Source: Cephalotrichum gorgonifer
Lineage: Eukaryota > Ascomycota > Sordariomycetes > Microascales > Microascaceae
Assembly (NCBI GenBank): GCA_900312665.1
Contig: ONZQ02000001.1
Coordinates: 4,024,560-4,088,559 of the forward strand
Length of the DNA stretch: 64,000 nucleotides
Direction of reading: 5' to 3'
The notes beneath the pieces were generated by a model. The model ran no database searches, had not been told where the DNA came from, and was given only the letters and a program-made list of their open reading frames with translations. This document shows, one piece after another, positions 35,384 to 46,721 of this stretch (position 1 is its first letter; each line of letters starts with the position of its first letter). The position numbers and the translations under genes were made by a program.

Positions 35384-36060
35384 TGTGGATATACATGAGT
35401 CCCGATAACGTGTGGTGGTGCGGTTCTCATATCCCTAGGGGTTGGTCGGCGGTAGCGGCACCGCGCGGTGGGTGGAACTGAGTCCCCGAAACCCCGTATG
35501 TATTGTTAATAGGGGATCCTTCAACGTCCTTAAATCATCTTGCTTCCCTTCAGGATTTATGGCTTCTTTTCAAGGGGCGAGGTGGTGAGCGTATCTGGAG
35601 AGCCCGGGGGCTTTTACAGTTTACGAGCACTCCCGCACTCGGGATTCTGTGCCCCGTTCCGGTGTCTTACCTGTATTCTCGTACTTGTGTTTTATGTTTC
35701 GTTCTTATACTTCGTTCTCGTGCTCATGGTCGTGCTCTTGTGCATTGCTCGCGAGATTGCATCATCGCCAGTAGGATCCACCCGCCATCAGTTGCTTATG
35801 AAATATCTTATCCTAGGTAGTGTGCCGACCAACCGACAATTAAGAGGCAAGGGACTTGTAACTTTTTTTATGACTCTTGTTCCCTTATCCCTCCTGAACC
35901 CCCAGCTACATATAGTGATAAAATCATAGTAGAAGTCCACGCTCGTTTTAAAGCTTCAATTGTCTCAGTTGTCTCAGTTGCTGTCTCACATAATTACATA
36001 CAACTCCGCCTCCCCCTCCCCTCCTCTCCCCGCGGCGAAGCGAACGAGCAAGGACTGGAA
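35384..36060. other. Intergenic between GPX and MFS transporter genes
   Basis: Holds the GPX 3' flank and the MFS promoter. Positions 35676-35746 form a degenerate hexamer-like stretch (TTCTCG, TACTTG, TGCTCG units) related to the dispersed motif. A TCTCAGTTG direct repeat lies near 35960-35985. The open frame across this stretch is not convincing. Confidence 0.5.
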
Positions 36061-37938
36061 ATGACGGGCTCCCGCGGGGACCCCGCCATCTCGGCGTCGC
36101 TCCCGCCAGCCACGGAAGTCACGGAAGCCACTCCGCTCATCGGCAACGGCTCACAACCTAAGGCCACCGCCGCCGTCGCCGACGAGGAGCGCACCGTCCT
36201 TGCGGCGGAGGTATCCCCGGCCCGCCTGTGGCTTATCATGGGCACGTCGTGGATAGGCGTCTTCATCGGCGCCATCGACTCCACCGTCTTCGCCACGCTC
36301 TCCAGCCCGATCGCGAGCGAGTTCAAGTCCGGGTCCATTTTCTCGTGGCTCGCGACCGCCTACCTCATCTCCAATGCCGCGTGCCAGCCCATCTCGGGTC
36401 GGCTGACGGACATCTTCGGCCGCGGGCCCGGGCTCGTGTTCAGCAACCTGGCCTTCGCGGCCGGGAACCTGATCTGCGCCCTCGCGACGGACCAGTACGT
36501 CATGATCTTCGGGAGGGTGGTCGCGGGGATAGGCGGCGGCGGGCTCATGGCCATCTCGACCTTCCTGGGAACGGACCTCGTGCCGCTACGGAAGAGGGGC
36601 GTTGTACAGGGAATAGGGAACATCTGCTACGGCTCCGGCGCGATGCTCGGTGGCATCTTCGGCGGCTTCGTAAACGACCACACGGCGATGGGCTGGCGCC
36701 TCGCGTTCTTCGCCCTCGTCCCGCCGTCTCTGATCTCGGCTGTCCTCGTCGGCATCCTCGTGCGCGTGCCTCCTAAGCAGTCGGACAAGTCGTACCTCTC
36801 CCGCATCGACTTCGGCGGCGTCATCCTGACGGTCGGCTTCCTCGTCTCGCTCCTCCTCGGCCTCAATGCGGGCGGGAACCTCGTCCCATGGCTGCACCCT
36901 CTCCCCATAGCCGCCGTCTCGACGTCGGTGGTCCTCTTCGTGGCCTTCTGGATCTGGGAGAGCCGCGCGCTCCAGCCCATCATCCCCGTCCGCCTCCTGC
37001 TAGACCGCACAGTCGCGGCCGCTTGCTTCGCGAACCTCGTGGCCACCATGGCCATGATGCAGGTCATCTTCTACACGCCGATGTACCTCCAAGTCAAGGG
37101 GTACTCGGCTACCAACGCGGGGGCGACCCTGCTTGCGTCGTCAGCCGGCGTCGCGGGTTGTTCCGTCTCGTCCGGGTTGATCATGAAGAAGACAGGAAAG
37201 TACTACAGCCTTGGGGTTTCGGTTACCAGTATGTTCGCGCTGGGGATCGCGGGGCTAGGCCTCGCGGGGCTGGCGACACTAGATGGAGAGTCGCCCTACT
37301 GGCGCGTCCCCGTGTCGCTCTTCCTCGCGGGCGGCGGGTATGGTTCCCTATTGACCGTTACGGTGCTCGCGTGCATCGCGGCGGTGGATCACTCGCAGCA
37401 GGCGGTTGTCACATCCGCGACGTGTACGTCCCCCCTCCCCCGCCTTTACCCCTTCCCCTCCGTAACACACTTGACTCCTCCCACTCCCCACATCCGGTAA
37501 TTTGCAGCCCCAGACTAACGTTCTCCGCCTCGCAACTCAGACCTTGCGCGCGGCCTCGGGGGCACGGTAGGCATCACGGCCGCCTCGGCAGTGTACCAGA
37601 ATATCCTCAAGTCTCACCTGTGGGCGCGCTTCGGTGACGAGCCCGGCGCGGCAGACATTATCAGGCGCGTGCGCGACGATCTTGAGGAGATCGGAAAATT
37701 GCCGCCGGGCTGGTACGACGGGGTGATGCTGTCGTTCATGGAGGCGTTCCGCGGGGTATGGTTCATGATGTTCGGTCTTGTGTGAGTATTTTTTCACTCT
37801 CTGAAAACAATATCCCTTTTACGTGGCTTGCTTGTTACTAACACCTGGGGTGTGGGTAGTATTATGGCGGTGTTCTTCATGACCCTATTGAGGCAGCACA
37901 CGCTGCACTCTACGCTGTCGCGGACGTCTTCAGACTAG
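36061..37938 (+). CDS. MFS transporter, vacuolar basic amino acid (Vba/Fnx1) type
   Basis: Integral membrane proton-coupled transporter of the 14-helix DHA2 family. Three exons (36061-37423, 37541-37781, 37860-37938) with introns of 117 and 78 nt give about 560 residues. A hydrophilic N-terminus containing EATPLIG, a vacuolar-sorting-like acidic dileucine setting, precedes the first helix (WLIMGTSWIGVFIGAID). The sequence SSPIASEFKSGSIFSWLATA and the MFS motif-A loop GRLTDIFGRG match the Vba/Fnx1 and related multidrug group. These fungal relatives export or import basic amino acids across the vacuolar membrane, or act as drug pumps; sequence alone does not settle substrate. The last exons encode a lumenal loop (PPGWYDGVMLSFMEAFRGVW) and the final helix. 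It follows GPX on the same strand at 677 bp, probably as an independent unit. Confidence 0.9.
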
Positions 37939-37943
37939 GGTAA

Positions 37944-38095
37944 TCTTGCGGGTGTAAGCGGACATAGCTGAAGATGGAGGTGTGTACTTGCTTTACAAGT
38001 ATAATCTTGAGGTGAGGACCGGACCATCTTGCGGGTGTAAGCGGAGACAGCTGAAGGTGGATGTGCATGTTCTTGCTATATACAAGTAAGGCGAT
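37944..38095. repeat. 83-bp imperfect tandem duplication
   Basis: Units starting at 37944 and 38027 share TCTTGCGGGTGTAAGCGGA. They then remain alignable through AGCTGAAG-TGGA-GTG and a TACAAGTA octamer (37994 and 38081). The first unit begins only 6 bp after the MFS stop codon, so the duplication is in its 3' untranslated region. Confidence 0.8.
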
Positions 38096-39374
38096 CGGGG
38101 ATATTTTGTGGTGTAAGAATCAAAGATCGCACTCATGGTGTGATGGAAGAGAGCAGACCAAACAGGTAGGTCGGATACTATACTCGTAGCGAGGCGGGGG
38201 AAGGAGATGTGAAGTAAAATATATATATCTGTATGTATATAGCAGTAGTCAATGAGCCTACGTACCCATATATCCCCAGGTTCCCCAAGTTGCCACACGG
38301 TACGCGCCAATCCCGCTCTGCGCCATGAAAAAAAAAAAAGCATGCCGCGGGATCAACTCAAGACATGCGCTCAAACACAGCCCGTCGCTGGCGAGCGGCC
38401 CCGGTGGTGAATCCAAGGTTTACAAATGCATGCCCATCTGGGCATATATTCAACAATCAGCTACCTTGCCTCCTCACTCTCGCACTCACTCATACTTACC
38501 AGACTCGAGTCAAACCGAGATGGAGATAGGCAGGCAGAATTTCGAGACATCGCGCGGCCGGCGCTTGTGGCTGAGTCGCCAGCTGAGCACAGGGTTGATT
38601 TTCCATTTGTTTGAGACCTCTTTGTCTACCCAAGGGTACGAGTACATGTGCGTGGCCGTGTGCGTAACGGGAGTGGCGGTGCCATTCGCGGTGGGTGAGA
38701 GGCAAGACTGCAATGATTGGCCCTGTACATGCATGATCGCTAGCTTGGTGGTACTAGAGTCCGACAACCTCAAGCGAGCGCAAGGTCAAACTATTGTCAT
38801 AGGGTGCTCGTTCCTGTCCTGTGCCCATGCCTGCTTGTAACAAGAAAGGAAATACGGATGCCTAACAAAGAGAATTAAAAAGAAAAAACAATATGTACGA
38901 TGTAGGTGGTGGTGTCTGAACTTTGAGAGTATTTGGAGCCTGCCCTCAATGTGGAGCTTTTGCTTCTTTCCTTTTTGTTCTTTTTTTGGAAACTCCCTAC
39001 CCGGCAAGCAGTGCGTAATAACTAATACTTGTACCCATTCGCTGACTACAAGTACGTCAGTGGTGGTCGAGCAGGGAAATATTGGTAGCTGTGCCCACTT
39101 AGTAGCCGGGACTCAGTCGGTAGCCCGGCAACGAGGCGCAGTGCGACCCACACCCTCAGAGGCACCGAGTACTCTAGGTTTGCGAGGAGAATTACAGTCA
39201 TGGATGGGCATCATTGAACTCCATCGCCCCAGCGCCGGGAGTGGCTTGTATGCCCTGGGAGTAATGTACTTGCCTTAAGAGTATTGTCGCCAGTAGAAAC
39301 GCAGGAGAACAGGTATCTGGCGAAACCGCCCAGCCTGGCAGTGCATAAAGTACCTTGGCGCCAAATAAGACACT

Positions 39375-39390
39375 TACGAGTACTCGTACT
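39375..39390. repeat. Motif pair TACGAGTACTCGTA
   Basis: TACGAGTA (39375-39382) and its reverse complement TACTCGTA (39381-39388) overlap to give a 14-bp perfect palindrome. Confidence 0.85.
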
Positions 39391-39970
39391 CACCCAGAAG
39401 CAGGCTGGCTACCCGCCTGGGTAAGCCGTCTCGTGTGTGACCCTTGAACGGCAAAGAAAGACCAGGCGGGCGGGCTGACAGGTGACGGATAATAACTTGG
39501 ACAAGGGCTGAGCTGAGCGCGTCCACGAACTCCTCCCTTTCTCCTCCCATCCATGCCGATGACCTCTGCCTTTTCTTTCTCCTTCGTAACGATTCATCCA
39601 TCATTGTGAGCGAGTGCGACTTTTCTTCCACTTCATCTTCTCCACACTTCTGTACCTTTCCCTTTTTTTTTCTTCTCTACCGACCCTAGTGTGTTGTTTC
39701 CTCGTGTTCCCGAGGAAACCCTTCAAGCCTCTCCCCACCCCTTTGACGTCGTTAATCCCTAAATTTACGAAACACGCAACTGTCGCAACAGCAACGGCAC
39801 GAACGAGCCTGAACACGAATCCCCCATACCGAAGCTCCGACAAATAACCTCATCGGCTGCACACAAACTTTTCCCATACCTCGAGCGTCGCTGGCCATAC
39901 CTCGCTCGAGCCCACCTCTTCCTTACCACTCACCAAACGTAACTCCCCAAGAACCGATCTCACCGGCACC

Positions 39971-41047
39971 ATGGTTTCCTTACCCTCCATCGACCCCGAC
40001 CGGATCCCCTCGGCGAAGATGGCCGTCCACGGCCTCCAGATCCTTCTCGTCTTCGTGCTCTGGTGTCTAGAAATATCGGTCTTCGTTGATGGCGAGGCGA
40101 AAGTCAACGGCCGGAACGGCTGGACCTTCGGAGTGGTACGTATCCTCCCTAATCGCCACCTCTAACCCTTCCCTAGCTCCCCTAGCCAGGGGCAATGCCA
40201 AAACCTCCAATTGGAAAACACCGCTGACATGTGCCATTGCTGGTGCTGCGTATAGTGTTTTCTGACCATCTTCGCCTGGATCTATAACTTGATGACCCCG
40301 AGATGGGAACGCACACGGCACCTCGCTGACCCGAAGGCCATGCTTGTCGTCGACGCCGTCTTCACCATCATCTGGCTCTCCGCCTTCGCTAGCCAGGCCG
40401 CGTATAACACCGCGAACCAGTGCGGAGGCGCCTGCAGCCGGAGCAAGGGAATTGTCGGCCTCGGCGTGATCGTCTTGTAAGCCCCCCCCCCTCCCCCCCC
40501 CCTTTGTAAGCCTGTGCCGCAAACGATTCTAACAAAGTACCCCCCCTCGAACAGCATCACCTGGGTCCTCGCCGTCGTTATCAGCGTCCTCACCCTCCAA
40601 CACTGGAACATCAACGGCTCCCTCCCGGGCTACGACAAGCAGAGGCTCTCCGGCGGCTCCAACATCGACCCGGACAAGGCCGCTTTCTCCATGGCGCCTC
40701 ACGACGAGGAGGCCTATGCCCCCGTCAACATGGACGAGCGCGACCCCTCCGCCAACGACGAGTACGCCAGCGGAGCCTACGGTGGCAGCTCGTCGTACGG
40801 CGGCGGTTCGTCCTACCATGGCGGCCGCTACGACGACGATCTCCCTGACCAGTTCGGTGCACACGCCGCCGCAAGGCCGAACCCCCTGTTCGAGAGTGAC
40901 ACGTCTTACGGGGCTGGCGCTGGCCGTCCGGGACAGGGGAGGGCTTCGCCCGCCGCGGACCCGTATGCCGCCCCCTCGGGGCGGAATCCGTTCGATGGGC
41001 CAGAGCCCGCGCAGTTCCCTGTCGGCAACTACGACCGGGTGTCCTAA
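39971..41047 (+). CDS. MARVEL-domain integral membrane protein
   Basis: Four-helix membrane protein of about 292 residues, of unknown specific function; MARVEL proteins organise membrane microdomains and vesicle traffic. Three exons (39971-40135, 40256-40476, 40555-41047) are joined by GT-AG introns of 120 and 78 nt. The ATG at 39971 sits in a strong context (CACCATGG). Helices are near residues 17-38 (LQILLVFVLWCLEISVF), 56-70 (CFLTIFAWIYN), 85-105 (VVDAVFTIIWLSAFASQ) and 122-146 (GLGVIVFITWVLAVVISVL). A Cys pair (QCGGAC) lies in the loop before the fourth helix. The C-terminal 140 residues are cytosolic-looking and disordered, rich in Gly, Ser, Tyr and Asp with SSYGGGSSYHGG repeats. The domain call is good; a specific name is not supportable. 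Confidence 0.88.
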
Positions 41048-41572
41048 AGAGAAGCTGCCGGCGTGGCAGGTAAGATAGGGACACCGAATTAGGTATCTTT
41101 TGTTTCGCGCTTGGGTTGGGTGTAAGACATGTGTTGTGTGATACGGAGGGCGGGTTGGCGCATTCGTATTCCTCGGGAGACGTAGGGGAGACGAAGAAAG
41201 TTTCTTTCGGGTATCGGATAGGCTTGGATTACATGGTGTTCGGGGCGTATATTTAAACCGGGGATAGCTTCCAGAGATACCAAATAAACGACATGTATAA
41301 ATGTAACACTTCAGCCTTGCAAGTCGGGGAAAGGGGGGTGGTGGTGGGGGTGGGGCGTGAGTTGTAGAGTGTTCACTGAGTACATACATGGTATGTATGC
41401 ATGTCTGTCCATGAATGTTTCAATTCTACGGGTCGTAGTCAAAAACCTCCCATATGCAAGTGAATCTTTTTTTTATCCCAATCCTAGACGCCAGCAACAA
41501 GAAACTAGAAATGCACCTTTTTGTTTTCTCAGCGGCCCCCCAAAGTTCAACTTGGAAGAGAAAGACGTTCCC
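41048..41572. other. Intergenic, convergent 3' flanks of MARVEL and NOP16 genes
   Basis: Short convergent 3' region with a G-rich stretch at 41329-41355 (GGGGGTGGTGGTGGGGGTGGGG) and a T8 run near 41468. No gene or RNA is evident. Confidence 0.55.
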
Positions 41573-42369
41573 CTAAGCCTTCGACTTCCGTATCCGCCTG
41601 GCGATATCCGCCGCCGTCTGCTGCATGGGGTTTAACTTCCTATCCCTCGCCATCGCCTCCGTGTCGTCTCCGTGCTTCTGCACCAGCCTGTCCAGCCACT
41701 CCCTCTCCCTCTCGCTCACGTGCCTCACCCTCTTGACCTCGGGCCTGCTCGCCATCTCCTCTAGCGCCCTCACGACATCCGTCGTCGGCGCGCCGCCGTC
41801 CTCTATGCCGCCCCACTCCTCCGCATCCTCGTCGTCGTCCGCCTCGGCCTGGTCTTCGATATCGTTCAGCGGGTCGTTGAGGGGGTTCGATTTCCGCTTG
41901 CCGCCTACAACGCGCAGGATCCGGCCGTCCGCGTCCCTCTCGACCCTCGTCTCGCCGATGACTGCACCATCGGTGTTCTCGATGGCCAGAAAGGCGCGGG
42001 ATGTGGGCTTCGCGTCGGGGTCCGCGTGAGGGCCGCGGCCCTGGGAGACGAGAGTCTCTATGCCACCCGTCGCACCGCGGAGGCGGGAGACGAGGCCTAG
42101 GCGGCGGTAGTTCTGCGAGAGGGTCTCCTTCTTGTTCCTGTTCGTTGGGAGAAGTTGGTTAGCTTCCTGTTTTCGCACACTTCCTGGTCCTAGCCGCCCC
42201 CTTCGAGGATACAATGGAGGATTTCAGGATAGGATGGGGGGTGGGTCGGAACGAACCAGTTCTTCGCGATGATGCTATTGCCGAGCGGGTTCATGAGCTT
42301 CTTGCGCTGCGCCTGCCTGATGGGCTGTCTTGACGACCGGTTCTTCTTCTTCTGAAGATCTCGACCCAT
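41573..42369 (-). CDS. NOP16: 60S ribosome biogenesis factor Nop16
   Basis: Nucleolar protein of pre-60S particles. Two exons, 42257-42369 and 41573-42137, are joined across a 119-nt GT-AG intron and give about 225 residues, as in other fungi. The N-terminus (MGRDLQKKKNRSSRQPIRQ) and the following NPLGNSIIAKNW-NKKETLSQNYRRLGL stretch, which spans the splice junction, are diagnostic. An acidic middle segment (QAEADDDEDAEEWGG) is followed by the conserved SEREREWLDRLVQKHGDD and a basic tail (RRIRKSKA). The reading frame opposite the acidic part is open but is a shadow. The gene is convergent with the MARVEL gene; its promoter faces the second gene-poor region. Confidence 0.95.
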
Positions 42370-43523
42370 GGTTTCTGATTTATCGGGACGCTGTTGGGAA
42401 ATCGGAGGGCGGGTGTACGGGCCTGCTAGGTTTGATGGCGAGGGGCGTACGTGGTGTCTACTTCTCGTGGCGGTACGTTGCTTGTCGTCGTTGCCGGAGT
42501 TGTGAATTTCTGCGTCGTCTTCGAAAGTTTAAAGGCGGTGGGAGAATTTAGCGGGCAGAAAATTTGATGTTGCGCCCGGATTGGCGGTGGGGTGGGGTGG
42601 GGGTGAAATCCATCCCGCAAACCAACGTTCGGACTCATCAAAAGGTCTAAGAATCAACTGACCTCCCCCAAATGCGAGCAGGTGCGGCCAAAATAGGTTG
42701 TACGATATTTCATCGCGGGGAACACTCACGGCCCATTGTCAATGGGGTGGAAGCTGTTCCTGCGAGATAAATATTATACCAAGTCCGTAAGGGCCGTTGC
42801 ATAAGTTCTGCTATAAGACGACAGTGGACCATGAACCCGACTTGGGACGCGTCCAGAGCCAGTTTCGCTTCAGCCCATGCATCGGCCAGCACCCATTCCT
42901 GGATGGATTTTGGAAGTAGCTTCTCCGCCATGCATGCTTTCACGAGGGGAGCAATAGATGGACACCTCGCGACATATCATGTCACCTAAGAAGTTCTTGC
43001 ATGTGGGCTTTCCCACACTTGCATCACGTCCCCATACCGTTACGTACTCATGCCATGGCCTCACATGTGCTTAGGCACCGCGCTGGGGATTTGCAAGTCG
43101 CGGCCGGCTGCCCAGCAGATGACGTTTCCCTGTTGGGCAAATCGTTTTGCGAAGTCCTCGGGATCGGAAATAGTAGTTGTTCAAACACCGGTGGCTATTA
43201 ACAGTTCGGTGTTTCCAACTCTCCAGTAATAATACCTGGTCGCCATGCCTGTGAGTGGGATGGATATCTGTACGGAGTACGTGTAGGCGTGACGGAGAAG
43301 CATCGGAAAATGGGCGAATTAAAACCCCGACGGGGATTTACTCATACGAGGCGGACCCCGCCCCCACGTAGCTTGAACTCTGTCTTAGTTACCCCTCCAA
43401 ACCAGTGGAGTGGACAGGGATTGCTTAAGCGTGCAAGTAATACTTGTAGAACAATGCTATCGGCGCCATGGACGTTCTGGGAAGGAACAGCTAATACTCG
43501 TAGACTCGAGGTGGGGGAGAGAG

Positions 43524-43546
43524 TGAATGAATGAATGAATGAATGG
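43524..43546. repeat. GAAT tetranucleotide microsatellite
   Basis: About five contiguous GAAT/TGAA units in non-coding DNA. Confidence 0.85.
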
Positions 43547-44409
43547 CCTTGCGAGCGGAATCGGAGGAAGTTAAGACCTTGGCTCGACCTGCCGCTTTGA
43601 GGAAAATGCCACTCAGCCGAGAAGCAGGCTAAAGCGCGACGTCATGTAGTTACTCCTCCTCGTACGAACACCAACCGTTGTTGCTCCTTCTTTGTACGAG
43701 TAGCCCAGGTAACTTGTTTCCGGCTTCGGGATCGTGACTGCCATCCGAGACATTGCGGGTAAGGAAGGTATAGTCTTGCATTTGACGAACACGTCCCAAG
43801 TGAAGCCCTGGCCTGCCTGCGGGGCCATGTGTTCTCGCAATTAGCCGCGAATGGGCTTTGAGAGTCGCCCCCTCATCGGTCATGCCTGGCCTACATATTA
43901 TTGGAGGAAAAATATTTCCCCGTCCCCTCCCTCCTGCTCTCCCTTCTGGCATGTATCTGCGGAGAAATTGGGAAGGAGGGGGGGTGCTACGTGTACCCCG
44001 AGCACCAGGGCTGGACGCACCATCCCAACACTACGTACATTAGCTTGAGACTGCCTGCCCGACGACAAAGGACAAGGAAACTCGGTGGGGCGCGGATGGG
44101 CGCCGGATGAACACCGGGCATCGATGACCGAACGCCGAACATGGGCGTATCTAGCTAGGAGCACCACACGCGACCCCAGGGTTCATATCGCCGTGGAGAT
44201 GCTCGTCTCCTCGCTATATTCGGAGAGCAGCCCCGGTGTCGCTCCTCGCCGTCTACCCCGCTATCGTCTGGGTACGAGTATTACCAGCACTGCGGGGACA
44301 TTGCGTAGCCACATCACTTCATTCTCAGCGCAAGGGGCAGGAATGGTCGGGCAAGTGCAATCCGTGTCACGGCGATGGTGCCGAACCCACTGCCGCCGCT
44401 CGTACAATC

Positions 44410-44423
44410 TACGAGTACAAGTA
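44410..44423. repeat. Motif pair TACGAGTACAAGTA
   Basis: TACGAGTA (44410-44417) overlaps TACAAGTA (44416-44423), another mixed pair of the dispersed hexamer family. Confidence 0.85.
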
Positions 44424-44820
44424 CTCATACGGGGGGTACTTCTTGCCACATACATCTGATACGCTAACCGAAGGGAAAACCGAAGGTCCCGCGAACTTTC
44501 CCTCCTTGATCTTATTCAATGTACGAAGATAGATCATCCATCGTCGTCGGTGGGATTCTGGAGACCTTGGCGATTGTGCCTTCCTTATATCACCCCGCAA
44601 GCAGTGGACAGAGCTCTCTAGCCTCACTTGTCCGCGAATCCTTTTGCCTTGTACTCGCATCGTAGACCCATTGTCACCTTCAAAGGTGGTGTCCCATTGA
44701 CTCGCTAGGATTGGCGTCGGGCGAAATTACCTCTTTCCGCTTTCCGAAGTCACAGGCACGAGTAACTAATACTCGCGGGTATTAGTACGAGCACCCGAAC
44801 AATCAAGCAAATGCAGAAGA

Positions 44821-44840
44821 TCCTCGTTAGCGCAGTGGGT
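44821..44840 (+). other. tRNA-Met-like 5' fragment (not a full tRNA)
   Basis: TCCTCGTTAGCGCAGTGGGT matches the acceptor and D-arm start of eukaryotic elongator tRNA-Met at 18 of 19 positions from my memory of that gene. No matching 3' acceptor strand or standard T-arm follows. At most it is a relic; chance is possible. Confidence 0.3.
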
Positions 44841-45774
44841 CGAAGAATGGGGTGCAGCAAGCCGCCAACTTTGGGACTCGATCCCCCGCCGGTGTTCCTA
44901 GGCCGAACCGACTTCGCAAACCGTCGTCCCTCTGCCTTCCACTTACGGCTCGCCAAGCCACCTTGGCCTTCATTTTGTGTGGTCAGCAACTCCGAATTTT
45001 CTTTTGACATTATTGGCCGTGTGCCGGCTCTCTGTCGCCTTACTCCATGCAATACCCGGCCGCCGGCCGAGTGTCATTAAGTCGGTTCCCTCGATCTTCA
45101 ATCCTAGCCAAAACCGTCCGTCACCTCGTCTTGTCCCATATCATCGACGGGTAGGCAGTAAATTACAGCCCGGAGCCTTCCTACGAATACACCTGCTCTT
45201 AATCAATCCCTCACAAGGCCGCCCCTACCCAGCTCCGGATCCGGGCTGTGTGACCTGCGCACCCCGGTTCTCTTGGTCTTACAAACTGTGGAACTCCCGG
45301 CGCCCCGCCCCGAGGTCGAAAGAGGCATAGCGTGGGGTAATATCCATTTCGTTGTGAGCCACCGTATGTAGACTCCGTCGTTGTATTAATATGTTTCTGT
45401 TTGTTTGACAGGACTACCTTCCAGGGATAATAGTCTGGCGATTCACACGCGCAGGAGAAGAAAGTCCCAAAAAGCACAGCCCGTGTACTCGTGGCGACTA
45501 ATAGCGACTAGCGAATCTAGGAGTGGCTTCTGCTGATCCCATTCCGCACCCCTTTCGCAGGTTCGTATGCACGCTTGAACAGTCCGAATTCCCTTCACAC
45601 CACCAGGTCCGAGGCAGCCCAGTGTTGTAGATCATGGTATCTTGGTTATGGGCATATCGGAATGTAGCGCTTCACCCGTAGTTCTGGGCAGCATCTGGAG
45701 CCGGGATGCTCTCCATCATTCGATGCCCCACCTTCTTCCGTGGATGAGGTGTTGGGCTCTCGGGGTTCAAGACC

Positions 45775-45807
45775 CCGGGCACCTGGGTTCTAATCCAGAG
45801 TGCCCGG
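45775..45807. repeat. GC-rich hairpin (12-bp stem, 8-nt loop)
   Basis: CCGGGCACCTGG pairs with CCAG-A-GTGCCCGG around GTTCTAAT, with one bulged A. The loop and the preceding GGGGTTCAAGACCCC resemble tRNA arms, but a full cloverleaf cannot be built. Confidence 0.6.
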
Positions 45808-46721
45808 AGGCAATGGGTGCTTGCTTGCACTTCAGTACGAGTCCTTGTACTCCCTCGTGGTAGTACCATTGTCTCATTTACTTCGCCTTGCCTTCCCCCT
45901 TACAATACACTCCCCCGCATTACGGTTTCCAGGTTAAGGGATCCTGTACACCCTGACCAAGGTCTCTCCATGCACCCATCCTGCTCAGCATCACGAGGCA
46001 GGACGTACCCCAGTCTTTTCATACCGGACGGCATCTTGTATCGACGTACCATTCATTAACTTCCTCACCCCGGCCCACACCCCTCGCGGCCGACGAACCT
46101 GCTGCGTGATTTGTTTTCTCCGTAGAACCTAGATTATACTATACCGCTCAATACTTCGACACCTATTCCGGCCTGCCGCAGGTGCCGTCCCGATTCCCTA
46201 GCGTCAGCATACCGGTTGATGCCCTGCTCTTCCCACCCCCCCCCCCCCTTTTCCCCCCCTTTTTCACCCTTCCATCGTGTTGGTATTAGTGACAGGCGTC
46301 CCCATGGCGTCCTTGGCCCCACCCTTAGGTCTCGCCCTAGCCATACGTTTTCGGTTATGCTACTACATGAACCTTCGGTAGCTCCAGACTAAGTTGGCTA
46401 GGTGTCTGGGTCTCGGGAACGACTACATGGAGAATGTGGGTACTCTCGCTTCTCTCGGCCCCGTTCCACGGGGTAAGCTCTCCCGAGCTCGGACATATAT
46501 AGTACTTGGCTCTTCTCATCTTCTCCGCGGCCGTCACCCTCGTCTCTCTGAGCCGAGCATAATAACTTTCTTTTATAGACATTCTTCCTAGTCGCATTCT
46601 AGCCAGGGATCATCAATTTGTTAACTTTCAACTGTTCACTCTTACACGGTCCACAGACTTCGCGTCCCACCTCGGCCCACTTTCTCCCAGCATCCGCCCC
46701 GATAACTTTAAAGTCTCGACG

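Larger units (their letters stand above)
37939..39970. other. Intergenic between MFS and MARVEL genes
   Basis: Starts with an 83-bp imperfect tandem duplication (listed separately) and carries eight of the dispersed TACTCGTA/TACTTGTA octamers (37994-39388). The 171-codon open frame at 38325-38840 starts inside a poly-A run and has no domain character. The last few hundred bases are pyrimidine-rich, as in fungal promoters and leaders. Confidence 0.55.
42370..46721. other. 4.35-kb gene-poor region
   Basis: No supportable gene. It contains an ATGA microsatellite (near 43524-43546), six dispersed octamers (43441-44423) including the TACGAGTACAAGTA pair, and a 20-nt tRNA-like 5' fragment (44821-44840). 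It also holds a 12-bp hairpin (45775-45807) and a C-run followed by T and C runs near 46234-46264. The promoter of NOP16 lies at the left end and that of the aldolase gene at the right end. Confidence 0.55.

Noticed and set aside
35503..35929. 129-codon hydrophobic open frame between GPX and the MFS gene.
   Set aside because: The hydrophobic part is the translation of a degenerate TTCTCG/TGCTCG repeat, not a real membrane segment.
38325..38840. 171-codon plus-strand open frame.
   Set aside because: Starts in a poly-A run, has no domain character, and contains a dispersed TACGAGTA octamer, which is otherwise non-coding.
41625..42029. Ser-rich 134-codon open frame opposite NOP16.
   Set aside because: Antisense shadow of the acidic and charged NOP16 coding sequence.
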